Part shown: positions 17,297 through 26,754 of the stretch, piece by piece
How the letters are laid out: each line of letters starts with the position of its first letter
How positions within the stretch are numbered: position 1 is the first letter of the stretch
DNA from: Nitrospira sp.
Lineage (GTDB): Bacteria > Nitrospirota > Nitrospiria > Nitrospirales > Nitrospiraceae
Length of the DNA: 64,000 nt
Direction: 5' to 3'
Assembly (NCBI GenBank): GCA_029194675.1
Contig: JARFXP010000001.1
Span: 248,001-312,000 of the forward strand
Notes under the pieces: model-generated
Databases searched by the model: none
What the model was told of the DNA's origin: nothing
What the model saw: only the letters and a program-made list of their open reading frames with translations
Program-made: the position numbers and the translations under genes

Positions 17297-18352
17297 ATGC
17301 CGCTGACTTTACTCGGACGACAGAATCCTCTTGCCTCCTCCGATGAACAACTCAAGGTTCTTATGGGTACAGTCGGGTGTCCTCCATTCGAACGGCGTCT
17401 CGATCAGGCCGGCTTATTCCCGCTCCATGCCACGGGGATCACCATCCTTCAGATCAACGTCGGCAAACTCTGCAACCAAACCTGCCGACATTGTCACGTC
17501 GATGCGGGACCGGATCGTACTGAAATCATGTCGGATGAGATAGCCGATCTCTGTCTCGCGGCGTTGGCGAAAACCGACATTCCCACCATCGATATTACGG
17601 GCGGGGCACCGGAGCTCAATCCGAACTTTCGCCGGCTGGTCGAACGGGCCCGTGCCCTCGGGCGTCATGTGATAGATCGGTGCAACCTCTCCGTCTTACT
17701 GCTTCCCTCTCAAGCGGATCTTGCTGAATTTTTGGCTGCCCACCACGTTGAAATCATCGCCTCACTTCCGGCCTATCGCGCTAGTCAGACTGATGCGCAG
17801 CGGGGGGGAGGAATCTTTGAGAAATCCATCGAGGCCCTCACACGTTTTAACAGACTCGGATACGGGCGACCGGAGAGCGACCTCGCCCTGAACCTCGTGT
17901 ACAATCCGGTCGGCGCGTTTCTCCCGCCGAAGCAAGAGGCGATCGAAGCCCAATTTCGGAAAGAGCTCCGGACACGATACGACATTGAGTTCAACCATCT
18001 CTATACCGTCACCAACATGCCAATCAGCCGATTCCTCGAGTTCCTGATCGAAAGTGGTAATTACGATGCCTATATGGAACGCCTGGCCACTGCCTTCAAC
18101 CCTGCCACTGCGGCAGGCGTCATGTGCCGATCGATGATTTCCGTGGGGTGGGACGGCACGCTGTATGATTGCGACTTCAATCAGATGCTTACGCTGCCGG
18201 TCAAGGAAGGCATGCCGCGCCATATTCGCGACTTTGATCCCACCCGCCTCAGCACACGCAGGATTGTGACGGGCAACCACTGCTACGGGTGCACGGCCGG
18301 GGCTGGCTCGTCCTGCGGCGGAGCGGTGATGACGGCAACTCCCACACAGTAG
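17297..18352 (+). CDS. arsS: Arsenosugar biosynthesis radical SAM protein ArsS
   Basis: A 351-residue radical SAM enzyme of the ArsS type. The [4Fe-4S]-binding CxxxCxxC is CNQTCRHCHVDAGP (about residues 58-71). The C-terminal Cys-rich region, NHCYGCTAGAGSSCGGA (about residues 327-343), matches the DUF3641 end of the family. In known systems ArsS acts after ArsM, forming a 5'-deoxyadenosyl derivative of dimethylarsinous species. It lies 46 bases after arsR and 10 bases before the phosphate-permease-like gene. Confidence 0.9.
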   Translation: MPLTLLGRQNPLASSDEQLKVLMGTVGCPPFERRLDQAGLFPLHATGITILQINVGKLCNQTCRHCHVDAGPDRTEIMSDEIADLCLAALAKTDIPTIDITGGAPELNPNFRRLVERARALGRHVIDRCNLSVLLLPSQADLAEFLAAHHVEIIASLPAYRASQTDAQRGGGIFEKSIEALTRFNRLGYGRPESDLALNLVYNPVGAFLPPKQEAIEAQFRKELRTRYDIEFNHLYTVTNMPISRFLEFLIESGNYDAYMERLATAFNPATAAGVMCRSMISVGWDGTLYDCDFNQMLTLPVKEGMPRHIRDFDPTRLSTRRIVTGNHCYGCTAGAGSSCGGAVMTATPTQ

Positions 18353-18362
18353 GCAAACACAT

Positions 18363-19496
18363 ATGGACTTGTCACTTTTCACATGTCTCTTGGTGTTATC
18401 TCTGGCTTTCGCCAATGGCGCGAACGACGTGTCCAAGGCTATTGCCACCCTCGTAGGCAGCGGCGTCGCCGATTATCGGACCGCCATCTTATGGGGAACG
18501 TTCTGGACGACCGTCGGCGCTGGGCTTTCGGGACTGGTCGCCACCGCGATGGTGAAGACCTTCAGCCAAGGGCTCCTGGCGCCAGGCGTTGCCTCATCGT
18601 CCATCCTTGCGACTGCCGTGCTCGCCGGCGCTGTCCTCTGGGTGCTGGTCGCGACCCGGAGCGGTTTGCCTGTTTCCACCACCCATGCCTTAACCGGCGC
18701 GATCGTAGGGACAGGCCTTGTCGCTTTTGGGACTGAGGGCCTTCTGTGGGAGGGAATTGGAAAGAAAATTCTATTACCGCTCATTCTGAGTCCACTGCTG
18801 GCGTTGATGGTCTCGGGCTTGATCCACTCTCTTGTCCGCACGCTTGCGGCACGGTGGGAAGGCACCTGTCTCTGCGTGATGCCGACTGCCAGAGCATTGG
18901 TTATGATCGATACCCAAGGTGCCACGCGCACGCTGTTTCAGACGGCAGCCCTGGGACAACCTGTGGTGACAGTTCCGGCCCAGTGCGATCGGGCGGGACT
19001 GAAGGGCCTTGTTGTTGGTTTGGACAGTATCCATTGGTGCTCAAGTGGTTTAGCCTCCTTGGCCCGGGGAATGAATGACGCCCCCAAGATAGCCGCCATT
19101 ATGCTGTTGGGCAGTGCCGTCACCACCTGGTCCAGTGGGTCTTTTCAAGCGATAGCCCTCATCGGCGTAGCGGTGGCAATGGGCCTCGGCAGCTATGTGG
19201 CAGGACGCCGTGTCACGCAAGTCCTCGCCGAGAATGTCACACGAATGGATCACAGCGAAGGGTTATCTGCGAACCTTACCACTTCCTCGCTGGTGTTTGT
19301 ATCCGCTGTGATGGGGTTGCCGGTCTCAACAACCCATGTCAGCAGTTCGTCTATCATCGGTATTGGATTGTTAAACGGCATCAGCAGCATTCGATGGCCC
19401 ACCGTGCGCGATATGGTCCTCGCCTGGGTCGTCACGCTTCCTGCCTCCGCATTACTTGCTGCACTCGCCTATCATTTGTTTGCCAAGCTGGTGTAA
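18363..19496 (+). CDS. PiT-family inorganic phosphate/arsenate permease
   Basis: A 377-residue membrane protein of the Pit/PHO4 family with two copies of the signature repeat: FANGANDVSKAIATLVGSG near the N terminus and SLARGMNDAPKIAAI near residue 237. About ten hydrophobic segments are visible. It is 10 bases behind arsS, so it is probably co-transcribed with the arsenic genes and could move phosphate, arsenate or an arsenical product. The direction and substrate of transport are not decidable from sequence. The family is usually a cation/phosphate symporter. Confidence 0.88.
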   Translation: MDLSLFTCLLVLSLAFANGANDVSKAIATLVGSGVADYRTAILWGTFWTTVGAGLSGLVATAMVKTFSQGLLAPGVASSSILATAVLAGAVLWVLVATRSGLPVSTTHALTGAIVGTGLVAFGTEGLLWEGIGKKILLPLILSPLLALMVSGLIHSLVRTLAARWEGTCLCVMPTARALVMIDTQGATRTLFQTAALGQPVVTVPAQCDRAGLKGLVVGLDSIHWCSSGLASLARGMNDAPKIAAIMLLGSAVTTWSSGSFQAIALIGVAVAMGLGSYVAGRRVTQVLAENVTRMDHSEGLSANLTTSSLVFVSAVMGLPVSTTHVSSSSIIGIGLLNGISSIRWPTVRDMVLAWVVTLPASALLAALAYHLFAKLV

Positions 19497-19702
19497 GAGA
19501 TCGAACCTTTGTGTCAGGGGGCGCGTGTAAGCGGGCAATAGCGATGGACAGATTTTCCGGGCAATGGTACCGGAACCCCAATTTGCACACGAAACGCTTC
19601 CATCAGCGTACGGATGTCTCGTACAATGCTGCCCGGCTTGCTCAGACACAGCCCAATTCTTCGACAACACGACAAAGCAATACACCTTCACGGAGACGTA
19701 CT

Positions 19703-20719
19703 ATGGCCAAACAACAGTCACCTGCTGAAATAATGCGGAATCTCGCTATCGGATATTGGGTCGCCCGCCTCATCCATGTGGCCGCGAAACTCAGACTGGC
19801 GGATCTACTGGGAAAAGGATCAAGGACTGTCGAAGATTTGTCGACAGCTGCCGGCGTGCAGCCAGAGCCGCTCTACCGAATTCTCCGCGCCCTGGCGAGC
19901 GTCGGCATCTTTACAGAAACTAAAGGTCGACGGTTCAAGCTGACGCCGCTTGCTACCACACTTCAGACAGGCGTTTCAGGCTCCATGTATGCGTGGGCGC
20001 TCATGATCAACGACACTTGGGGATGGGACTCCTGGAAGGAACTCCTCTACGGAGTGAAGACCGGTGAGGTCCCGTTCCTAAAGGCTCACGGGGTCCCGAT
20101 CTTTGAATATCTTGAGAAACACCCGGAGGATCTTGAGGTATTTGGTGAATCGATGACGAGTATCTCCCAGATCGAGAACCCCGCAGTAGCCGCGGCCTAT
20201 AAGTTCTCAGGGATCCGGACGCTCGTCGATGTCGCCGGGGGACACGGGAGCCTTCTGGCTACGATTCTTAAAGCAAACCCGCGACTCCAAGGCGTGCTCT
20301 TTGACCGAAGCCCCGTCATCGCTCGCGCTGAGAGTGACCGCCATATGACGGCGAAGAGCATCACGGAACGTTGCAGACTCGAATCCGGAGACTTCTTCGA
20401 TGCCGTGCCGAAGGGGGGCGATGCCTATCTCATGAAGTACATTCTGCACGATTGGAACGACGAGGCATGCGTCAAGATCCTCAGCAACTGCCGCGCAGCC
20501 ATGAATGAGAAGGGGAAAGTCTTAGTCGTTGACAACGTCATTGCCCCCGGGAACGATCCCAGCTGGGGCAAGCTCCTCGACATTCAGATGCTCATCATAG
20601 GAGGACGCGAGCGGACAAAGGAAGAATTTGCTGCACTATTTGCCGCAGCGCGGTTGAAGCTAACCCGAGTCATCCCGACCAAATGCTCACTGAGCATCGT
20701 CGAGGGAGTTCCTGTATAA
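19703..20719 (+). CDS. SAM-dependent O-methyltransferase, plant COMT/acetylserotonin type
   Basis: A 338-residue methyltransferase. An N-terminal winged-helix dimerisation domain (about residues 15-95) precedes the catalytic domain, where DVAGGHGSLLATIL is the SAM motif and KYILHDWNDEACVKIL carries the catalytic His of this class. The ATG at 19703 was preferred because the codons upstream do not resemble the family, and GGAG is upstream. It lies 206 bases after the permease gene. The substrate is not known; related bacterial enzymes methylate phenolic or polyketide substrates. Confidence 0.86.
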   Translation: MAKQQSPAEIMRNLAIGYWVARLIHVAAKLRLADLLGKGSRTVEDLSTAAGVQPEPLYRILRALASVGIFTETKGRRFKLTPLATTLQTGVSGSMYAWALMINDTWGWDSWKELLYGVKTGEVPFLKAHGVPIFEYLEKHPEDLEVFGESMTSISQIENPAVAAAYKFSGIRTLVDVAGGHGSLLATILKANPRLQGVLFDRSPVIARAESDRHMTAKSITERCRLESGDFFDAVPKGGDAYLMKYILHDWNDEACVKILSNCRAAMNEKGKVLVVDNVIAPGNDPSWGKLLDIQMLIIGGRERTKEEFAALFAAARLKLTRVIPTKCSLSIVEGVPV

Positions 20720-20833
20720 GGAGAACACAGAGTTCTCGGTCTTGTAGGCTATGGTCGTGTCTTAACGCATATAGATCGGAACCTCCACGATCAGCTGGTC
20801 AGATGCGGTGACACGAACCCGTTCCATGTGCCA

Positions 20834-21541
20834 TTATATTTGCGTGACCGCATCTTCCGCTCCTTCGAGTAACCGTTGCACTTCTTCAAGATAGATTTCC
20901 GTCGTCGCGTAATGCTGATGGCGCATCATCTTCTGTACCCGCGTGGGATTCGCGTCATTGAGCAGCGCAAACATCGTGGTCGAGTGCCGCAGACCATGGA
21001 CCACGATGCCCGGCTTCTTGACGCCCGCTAACAAAAGTCCCTCCGTAATGACGCGGTGAATCGCCCGCGTGGAGAGCCGCTTTCCAGCAGCCGTCACCAC
21101 GTTCGCACCTCGATCATAACAGACCGTCGTCGCAAACAGCGGATCACTTCCCTACGGTGGTTCCGGCCGGAGCCGCAGATAGGCTTGGATCTTGTCATAG
21201 ACCTCCCGCAACACCTGCATGGACTCATCGGCCGATGCTCTCCCCTTCCCATGCACCCATAGCTTCCATTTTTCTCCCGGCACGTGCTCCTGCAGATGTT
21301 CAATCCGTGCCCAACTGACTTCAATGGTGCGCAACCCCGTCTTCAGCATCAGATAGGCCATCACGCTCAGCCCGTCGTCCCCATCTTCTGGGGATAACCG
21401 TGTGAACAAATCGACTTGCGTATACGAGTGACAGCGCATCATGGGCTCCTCAGCATGTTGCCTATTTTTTAGGCGTCCGCTATGTCTGGAGCAGCCCACC
21501 ACTTGTGGTAGAGACCTGGAATCTTCTGAGTGTATCGCCAT
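20834..21541 (-). pseudogene. Tyrosine recombinase (integrase), interrupted by one in-frame stop
   Basis: On the minus strand a single reading frame of 236 codons encodes the catalytic domain of a phage-type integrase, with TGLRTIEVSWARIEHL (box I Arg), WVHGKGR, HGLRHSTTMFALLN (HxxR) and HQHYATTEIYL (His and the nucleophile Tyr). A TAG at 21154-21152 falls after LRLRPEPP and before GSDPLFATT; both halves are in the same frame. The N-terminal arm-binding and SAM-like domains are missing. It lies at the left edge of the conjugative region, next to radC. It is presumably inactive. Confidence 0.85.
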
Positions 21542-21599
21542 GCGTCATCTGCTGGGAAGGATAATCGACGGTAAGTGCGACTGAACCTTCGCTGTCACC

Positions 21600-22073
21600 T
21601 CACAGCGGCCAGCCCTGATCTGCAAAACTATAGAGACGGTCATCACCGAGAATGAGGTGATCGAGGAGCCTGATGCCGAGCAAGTCGCCAGCTTCGCGCA
21701 GGCGTGTGGTGAGCGTCCGATCCTCAGGGCTCGGCGTGGGATCTCCGGACGGATGATTGTGGACGGCAATGATCGCACAGGCGTTGAGGAGGATGGCCGG
21801 TTTGAAGACTTCACGAGGGTGCACAAGGCTAAGAGTGAGTGTGCCGATCGAGACAATATTCACGCCGATGCTGACATTCTTGGCATCCAGACAACAGACC
21901 AGGAACTGTTCGCGATCGAGCCCGACAAAGCACGGGCGCAATGCCGCTGCTGCGGCAGCGGAATCACGAAGAGCGCCGTATGGAGCGGTGTGACCGCCCT
22001 CAGCGACGAGCGTGACCCGGTAGCGCGGAATGAACTGTGGAATGGGAAGTCGGTTGACGGATTGTTTGGCCAT
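21600..22073 (-). CDS. RadC/JAB domain DNA-repair-type protein
   Basis: A 157-residue RadC-type protein. The JAMM zinc motif HNHPSGDPTPSPED (about residues 107-120) is intact, with the family's usual C-terminal LLDHLILGDDRLYSF. The N-terminal HhH domain of chromosomal RadC is missing, which is usual for the short forms encoded by mobile elements. The ATG at 22073 has AGGAGG ahead. It is divergent from the VirB operon, 440 bases away, and near the broken integrase. Its actual role is uncertain even for the family. Confidence 0.88.
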   Translation of the reverse strand: MAKQSVNRLPIPQFIPRYRVTLVAEGGHTAPYGALRDSAAAAAALRPCFVGLDREQFLVCCLDAKNVSIGVNIVSIGTLTLSLVHPREVFKPAILLNACAIIAVHNHPSGDPTPSPEDRTLTTRLREAGDLLGIRLLDHLILGDDRLYSFADQGWPL

Positions 22074-22513
22074 GGTGGCACCTCCTGCATGTTGAACGAA
22101 CTGGCGCTTTCGCAGAAACCGAAGCGCCAGGGCAGGACAACGGAGGTGACAGGGCGAGGACTGCCGAAGCAGCACGGGCGGATGAGCACTCAGCGGCGAC
22201 CGTGACAGGCTCTCGCTGGCGCGGACGCTGCGTCAGGCGATCCGTGCGCGGCAGGCCACCGACCTTCCATGGCAAAACAAGTTCCGATCGATCGACGATG
22301 ACCCCTGAACGCGCCCTACTGAATCACTTCGTTGCAGTGAATCTACCCCTCTCCACCCTACTGTTTTCAGCCGTCCTCTCCGCATATACGTAGTTCCAAC
22401 AGGCTTGCATCAAAAACTGAACCTCACTACATGTCACCCCCGTTTGGCGATAAGTGCGAGCAAGAGGCTCTGCAAACTCGCCACAGAAGCCACTTCACAG
22501 AAAGGAAGGGAAG
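22074..22513. other. Intergenic region upstream of the VirB operon
   Basis: This 440-base divergent gap between radC and virB2 must hold the promoters of both. A weak promoter-like pair TTGCAT (22405-22410) and TACATG (22428-22433) with a 17-base spacer could serve the VirB operon. I see no repeats or RNA gene. Confidence 0.3.
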
Positions 22514-22873
22514 ATGGGAGAGGTAATGACAAGAGCGGGTGTGACACAGGAGAGGGAGTCAGGGACAGGGACCGTGCGAGGGGTCAGCCGAGGGAATGGG
22601 AGTCTAGTTGGTGCCGCCTCGTGGCTCCTCGGGGTGGTCATCCTGGTGGAATCGGAGCCGGCCTGGGCCCAGATCACCAAGGTGAATACGGTGATGCAAA
22701 ACGTGCAAACGGTCCTGACGAGTGTGGCGGTGACCCTCTTTACCGTCGCCATCATGTGGGCGGGCTTCAAGATGGCCTTCAGCCATGCCCAATGGTCCGA
22801 CGTGAGTAACGTTGTGATCGGCGGCATCTTAGTGGGCGGCGCTGCGGGCATCGCGGCCTGGTTGATCAACTAG
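22514..22873 (+). CDS. virB2: VirB2-type pilin subunit
   Basis: A 119-residue TrbC/VirB2 pilin. After a long charged N terminus, a hydrophobic segment ends in AWAQ, a likely signal peptidase site, leaving a mature pilin of about 70 residues with two transmembrane helices (TVAIMWAGFKMAFS and GGILVGGAAGIAAWLI). Pilin subunits assemble the conjugative pilus. The ATG at 22514 follows GGAAGGG. It is the first gene of the operon and has a 1-base gap to virB3. Confidence 0.85.
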   Translation: MGEVMTRAGVTQERESGTGTVRGVSRGNGSLVGAASWLLGVVILVESEPAWAQITKVNTVMQNVQTVLTSVAVTLFTVAIMWAGFKMAFSHAQWSDVSNVVIGGILVGGAAGIAAWLIN

Positions 22874-22874
22874 C

Positions 22875-23216
22875 ATGGACGGATTTCGCGATCCCATCTT
22901 CACCGGTTGCACGAGGCCCGCAATGTTGGGCGGCGTGCCGATCGTGCCCCTGATTCTGATCGGCGGCCTGACGCTGTTGGTGTCGGTCTGGCTGTACTAC
23001 CTCGTGAGCGGCTACGTCTCGCTTGGGATCGTGCTGATCACGATTCCCATCCTGCTCTGGATGCGCCAGACGACAAAGATGGACGATCAGCGATTGCGCC
23101 AGGTGATGATGCGGGCGCGGATGCGACTCCGGCATGGACCGAGTCGCACCACGTGGGGTGCCATTTCCTATGGCCCCCTGTCCTGGAAGACCAGACGAGC
23201 ACGGTGGAAGAGTTGA
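22875..23216 (+). CDS. virB3: VirB3-type inner-membrane protein
   Basis: A 113-residue VirB3 homologue with the family start of DPIFTGCTRPAMLGGVP (residues 6-22) and two membrane helices (residues 24-43 and 46-63). It is usually a partner of VirB4 and helps pilus assembly at the inner membrane. The ATG follows the virB2 stop by 1 base. A basic C terminus (about residues 75-113) is longer than in classical VirB3. The next gene, virB4, begins 14 bases downstream. Confidence 0.85.
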   Translation: MDGFRDPIFTGCTRPAMLGGVPIVPLILIGGLTLLVSVWLYYLVSGYVSLGIVLITIPILLWMRQTTKMDDQRLRQVMMRARMRLRHGPSRTTWGAISYGPLSWKTRRARWKS

Positions 23217-23230
23217 GTATCAAGAGACCT

Positions 23231-25696
23231 ATGACCATGATAACCAGAGCCGCCCTGACGAAAGCCGCGTCCGCCCAGATTCCCGCGAGTGACTATATCC
23301 CGCTGGGCACGGCGATCACGCCCACCGTCATCACTTTGACCGGCGGCGAGTACCTGGCCTGCTGGAAACTGGAGGGGATCACGTTTGAAACAGCCGACCG
23401 TTCAGAAGTTCTGCTGCGCAAAGAAGCGCTGCACCAGTTTCTCCGATCCTTGGGCGGCGGGTCCTTCGCGATCTGGTCGCATAAAATTCGACGGGTCGTC
23501 ACCGAGCGGTTGCAGGGCACCTCCCCCAATCCCTTCTGCCAACACCTGAGCGACCGTTACTATCAGTCATTTACTCAACATCGACAAATGGCGACGGAGT
23601 TGTACCTGTCCCTGCTCTACCGACCCTTTCCGTCCAAAGTCGCCAGCTTCTTCACTCGGATGTCCACGCGCACCCTCGCCCAACGACGAGAGCACGAAAC
23701 CGCACAGCTGACGATTCTTGAAGACATGAGCAAGCAGCTCGAAGCGAGTCTGAGTCGCTATGGGCCCACACGCTTGGGCACCTACACGAAACAGGACATC
23801 CTGTACTCCGACCAGCTCGCCTTTCTGAGCTACCTCATCAATGGAGTCTGGGAGGAAATCCCGCTCCGCCGGGCACCGTTGGCCTCCTACCTCCCCTCGT
23901 CTCGCCTGCACTTCGGCGACCGGACGGGCATGCTGGAAATCTGGCACCCACGTGAGAAGAAATTCGCCGGGTTTCTCGACATGCAGGAATACCCGCCCTT
24001 CTCCGAACCAGGCATGAATAACGGCCTGCTCTATAGCGACGCCGAGTACATCGAGACCCAGAGCTTTTCGTGCCTCAACAAACGCGCAGCCCTCAAATCG
24101 CTCGACACCCAGAAAGGACACTTGATTGCCTCGGAAGACGCGGCAACGCGCGAGATCGAACAGATGGACCAGGCTGCGGATGACCTGCAGAGTGGGCTCA
24201 TTGACCTGGGCCAGTACCATTACAGTCTGGCCATTTTCGGTCACACGATGGAATCGGTGAGCACCGCCCTCGCTGATGCTCGCGCCGTCTTTCAGGACGG
24301 GCCGGGGTTCAAGATGGCGCGCGTGGATGTCATCCCCGAATGTGCCTGGTTCGCGCAGATCCCAGGCAACTGGAGTCTACGGCCACGCGAAGCCGTGATC
24401 ACCAGCCGCAACTTTGTCTGCCTCAGTCCCTTTCACAACTTCGCGCGCGGCAAACGAGCGGGCAATCCCTGGGGTGAAGCCCTCGCCCTGTTCAAGACCC
24501 CAAGCGGGCAACCCTATTATTTCAATTTCCACGTGTCCCCGGAAGACCGGGATTCGCGCGACGAGAAGTATCCCGGCAACACCTTTATCTGTGGCAGCAC
24601 CGGCGTGGGCAAGACTGCGCTTGAATTGTCTCTCCTGGCCTTCGCCACCAAGTACCAGGGCCTCCGCTGTGTGGTCTTCGATAAGGATCGCGGCGCGGAG
24701 ATCGGCATCCGTGCCATGGGTGGAACGTATCAGTCGCTCAAACGCGGCATGCCGACCGGCTTCAATCCCTTCCAGCTCGAACCCAACCCCAACAACTGGC
24801 AACTCTGCGAACAGCTGGTGGCGCAACTCGTGAAGCAGCCTGGTGACGAGATTCCATTGCTCACCGCGAAGGAGCAGAGCGAGATCAGCCAGGCCGTGCG
24901 GACGGTCATGAGTGAATCGGTCTCACCGGACCTGCGTTGTCTGTCCCTCCTCCGCCAGAACCTGCCGGCGACCGGCGACCAGAGTGTGAGGGCCAGGTTG
25001 AAGCGATGGACCCGCGGCCACGCGCTGGGCTGGGCCTTCGACAATCCGCAGGACACTCACAAACTCAGCGGCGCACGATTATTTGGCTACGACTATACGG
25101 ACTTTCTGGATGATCCCGAAGTCCGCACTCCGATCATGGCCTATCTGCTCCATCTGACCGAACGGCTGATCACGGGAGAACCCTTCATCTATGTCATGGA
25201 GGAATTCTGGAAGCCGCTGCAAGACCCGCTGTTTGCGGACTTTGCCTTCAACAAACAGAAGACCATCAGGAAACAATCCGGCCTCGGCGTCTTTGTGACG
25301 CAATCGCCGTCCGACGTGCTGAGACATCCCATTGGTAAAACGATGGTGGAACAGAGCGTAACGCAGATCTTCTTGCCCAATCCTCGCGCCGACCATGACG
25401 ACTATGTCCAGGGATTCAAGGTGACGGAGGCGGAATTTCACATCATCAAAAACCTCGGGGAGGCAAGCCGTTTGTTTCTGGTGAAGCAGGGTCACAGTTC
25501 CGCAATCGTGCAATTCGACCTGGGCGGTATGACCGATCTCCTAAACGTGCTCTCCGGCACGACGGACAACGTGGCGCTGTTGGACCAGATCAGAGCCGAC
25601 GTGGGTGACGATCCCACAGACTGGCTGCCGCTGTTTCATGAACGCATCGCGGCGAGGAAACGACTCCGGCGGGAGAACATGAGAGGAGTCTCGTAG
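23231..25696 (+). CDS. virB4: VirB4-type secretion ATPase
   Basis: An 821-residue VirB4/TrbE ATPase that powers pilus biogenesis and substrate transfer. The Walker A motif is GSTGVGKTALEL (about residues 457-468) and the Walker B region is FIYVMEEFWKPL near residue 656. The N-terminal CagE/TrbE region extends over about 20-350. The ATG at 23231 was chosen because the preceding codons in this frame lie inside virB3 and do not resemble the family. It is followed by virB6 after 9 bases. Confidence 0.92.
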   Translation: MTMITRAALTKAASAQIPASDYIPLGTAITPTVITLTGGEYLACWKLEGITFETADRSEVLLRKEALHQFLRSLGGGSFAIWSHKIRRVVTERLQGTSPNPFCQHLSDRYYQSFTQHRQMATELYLSLLYRPFPSKVASFFTRMSTRTLAQRREHETAQLTILEDMSKQLEASLSRYGPTRLGTYTKQDILYSDQLAFLSYLINGVWEEIPLRRAPLASYLPSSRLHFGDRTGMLEIWHPREKKFAGFLDMQEYPPFSEPGMNNGLLYSDAEYIETQSFSCLNKRAALKSLDTQKGHLIASEDAATREIEQMDQAADDLQSGLIDLGQYHYSLAIFGHTMESVSTALADARAVFQDGPGFKMARVDVIPECAWFAQIPGNWSLRPREAVITSRNFVCLSPFHNFARGKRAGNPWGEALALFKTPSGQPYYFNFHVSPEDRDSRDEKYPGNTFICGSTGVGKTALELSLLAFATKYQGLRCVVFDKDRGAEIGIRAMGGTYQSLKRGMPTGFNPFQLEPNPNNWQLCEQLVAQLVKQPGDEIPLLTAKEQSEISQAVRTVMSESVSPDLRCLSLLRQNLPATGDQSVRARLKRWTRGHALGWAFDNPQDTHKLSGARLFGYDYTDFLDDPEVRTPIMAYLLHLTERLITGEPFIYVMEEFWKPLQDPLFADFAFNKQKTIRKQSGLGVFVTQSPSDVLRHPIGKTMVEQSVTQIFLPNPRADHDDYVQGFKVTEAEFHIIKNLGEASRLFLVKQGHSSAIVQFDLGGMTDLLNVLSGTTDNVALLDQIRADVGDDPTDWLPLFHERIAARKRLRRENMRGVS

Positions 25697-25705
25697 AGCA
25701 ACCCC

Positions 25706-26752
25706 ATGGGCATGGCGACCTACATCGAGCAGTCGGTCAACAACGCGCTGGACCACTATGTCTTAACCAGCAGCGATGCCGTGATCGGAGTGCTCACACC
25801 GCTCGCCGTGACCGCGATGACGCTGTATGTGATCTGGACTGGCTTTCAAGTCATGCGCGGCGACGTGCAGGAACCGGTCACCGCACTCGTGTGGCGTTGG
25901 TTTCGCGTCGCGCTCATCACCGGGCTGACGTTGAACGGCCCTCAATATCGGAGCCTCGTGAAGGACGGATTGGACGGGATTCAAGAAGCCTTTGCCTCGG
26001 CCTTCGGCGGGGTCCTCTCGATGGGAGGGACGATCGACCAGATGGCCGATCCCTTCACGACGCTGATGGAAACCCTGTTCACCGAAGCGAGTTCCGGACT
26101 GGTCCCGCAATTCTCACTCTTCATCGCGGGAGCAATCTGCGCCACGGCGTCGATTGTGATGGCCTTCGTCGCCATGGGGCTCTTTCTCGTCGCAAAAGTG
26201 AGCCTCGCCCTGCTGCTCTCGGTCGGGCCGGCCTTCATCTTCTGCGCGATGTTTCCCGTGACCCAGCGCTATGCGGAGAATTGGCTGTCCAGCGCGCTGG
26301 TCGCCGTGTTCACCAATGTCCTGATCATGGCGGTCATCACATTTCTAGCGAGCCTCCTGAGAAACGCCTGTTTGCATGTCCTACAAGCCTATTCAACGAC
26401 CTCGATCCTGGCGGATGTCGTCGGCCTGCTGTTTCTTTCCATCACCGCCGCCTATGTCTTGCTGCATGTCGCGTCGCTGGGGGCGAGTTTGGCTGGCGGC
26501 CTCTCGTTGGGGAACCCAGGCGGCGATGGGATCAGAAGTGGACACCTGCTCTTGCAGACGGTCCCGTCCGGACTGAGTCGCTTTCTACCGTTGGCCCTGG
26601 CCTCCACCGGAGGATCCTTGAGTGGGCCGAGAACTGGGGCGGCCCGCGCTCTGCTGAGCACTCTCTCTTCTGGGAAGCCTCAGCCAGGAAGCGACCTCTA
26701 TCAACGAGCCTCGTTGGAGCGGTTACGTAACAGCGTCACGCGAAAGGAGTAA
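25706..26752 (+). CDS. virB6: VirB6/TrbL-type inner-membrane channel protein
   Basis: A 348-residue VirB6/TrbL family protein with about six hydrophobic helices, including LTPLAVTAMTLYVIWTGF (about 28-45) and VGLLFLSITAAYVLLHVASLGASL. It forms part of the inner-membrane pore of the secretion channel. The ATG is followed 6 bases later by a second, equally possible start. The gene is 2 bases from virB5. The C-terminal 100 residues are Gly/Ser-rich and polar. Confidence 0.86.
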   Translation: MGMATYIEQSVNNALDHYVLTSSDAVIGVLTPLAVTAMTLYVIWTGFQVMRGDVQEPVTALVWRWFRVALITGLTLNGPQYRSLVKDGLDGIQEAFASAFGGVLSMGGTIDQMADPFTTLMETLFTEASSGLVPQFSLFIAGAICATASIVMAFVAMGLFLVAKVSLALLLSVGPAFIFCAMFPVTQRYAENWLSSALVAVFTNVLIMAVITFLASLLRNACLHVLQAYSTTSILADVVGLLFLSITAAYVLLHVASLGASLAGGLSLGNPGGDGIRSGHLLLQTVPSGLSRFLPLALASTGGSLSGPRTGAARALLSTLSSGKPQPGSDLYQRASLERLRNSVTRKE

Positions 26753-26754
26753 GC

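Noticed and set aside
20760..20830. tRNA-like words near the left edge (CAGCTGGTCAGA, GAACCCG)
   Set aside because: They do not build an acceptor stem, anticodon arm and T-arm in the right order.
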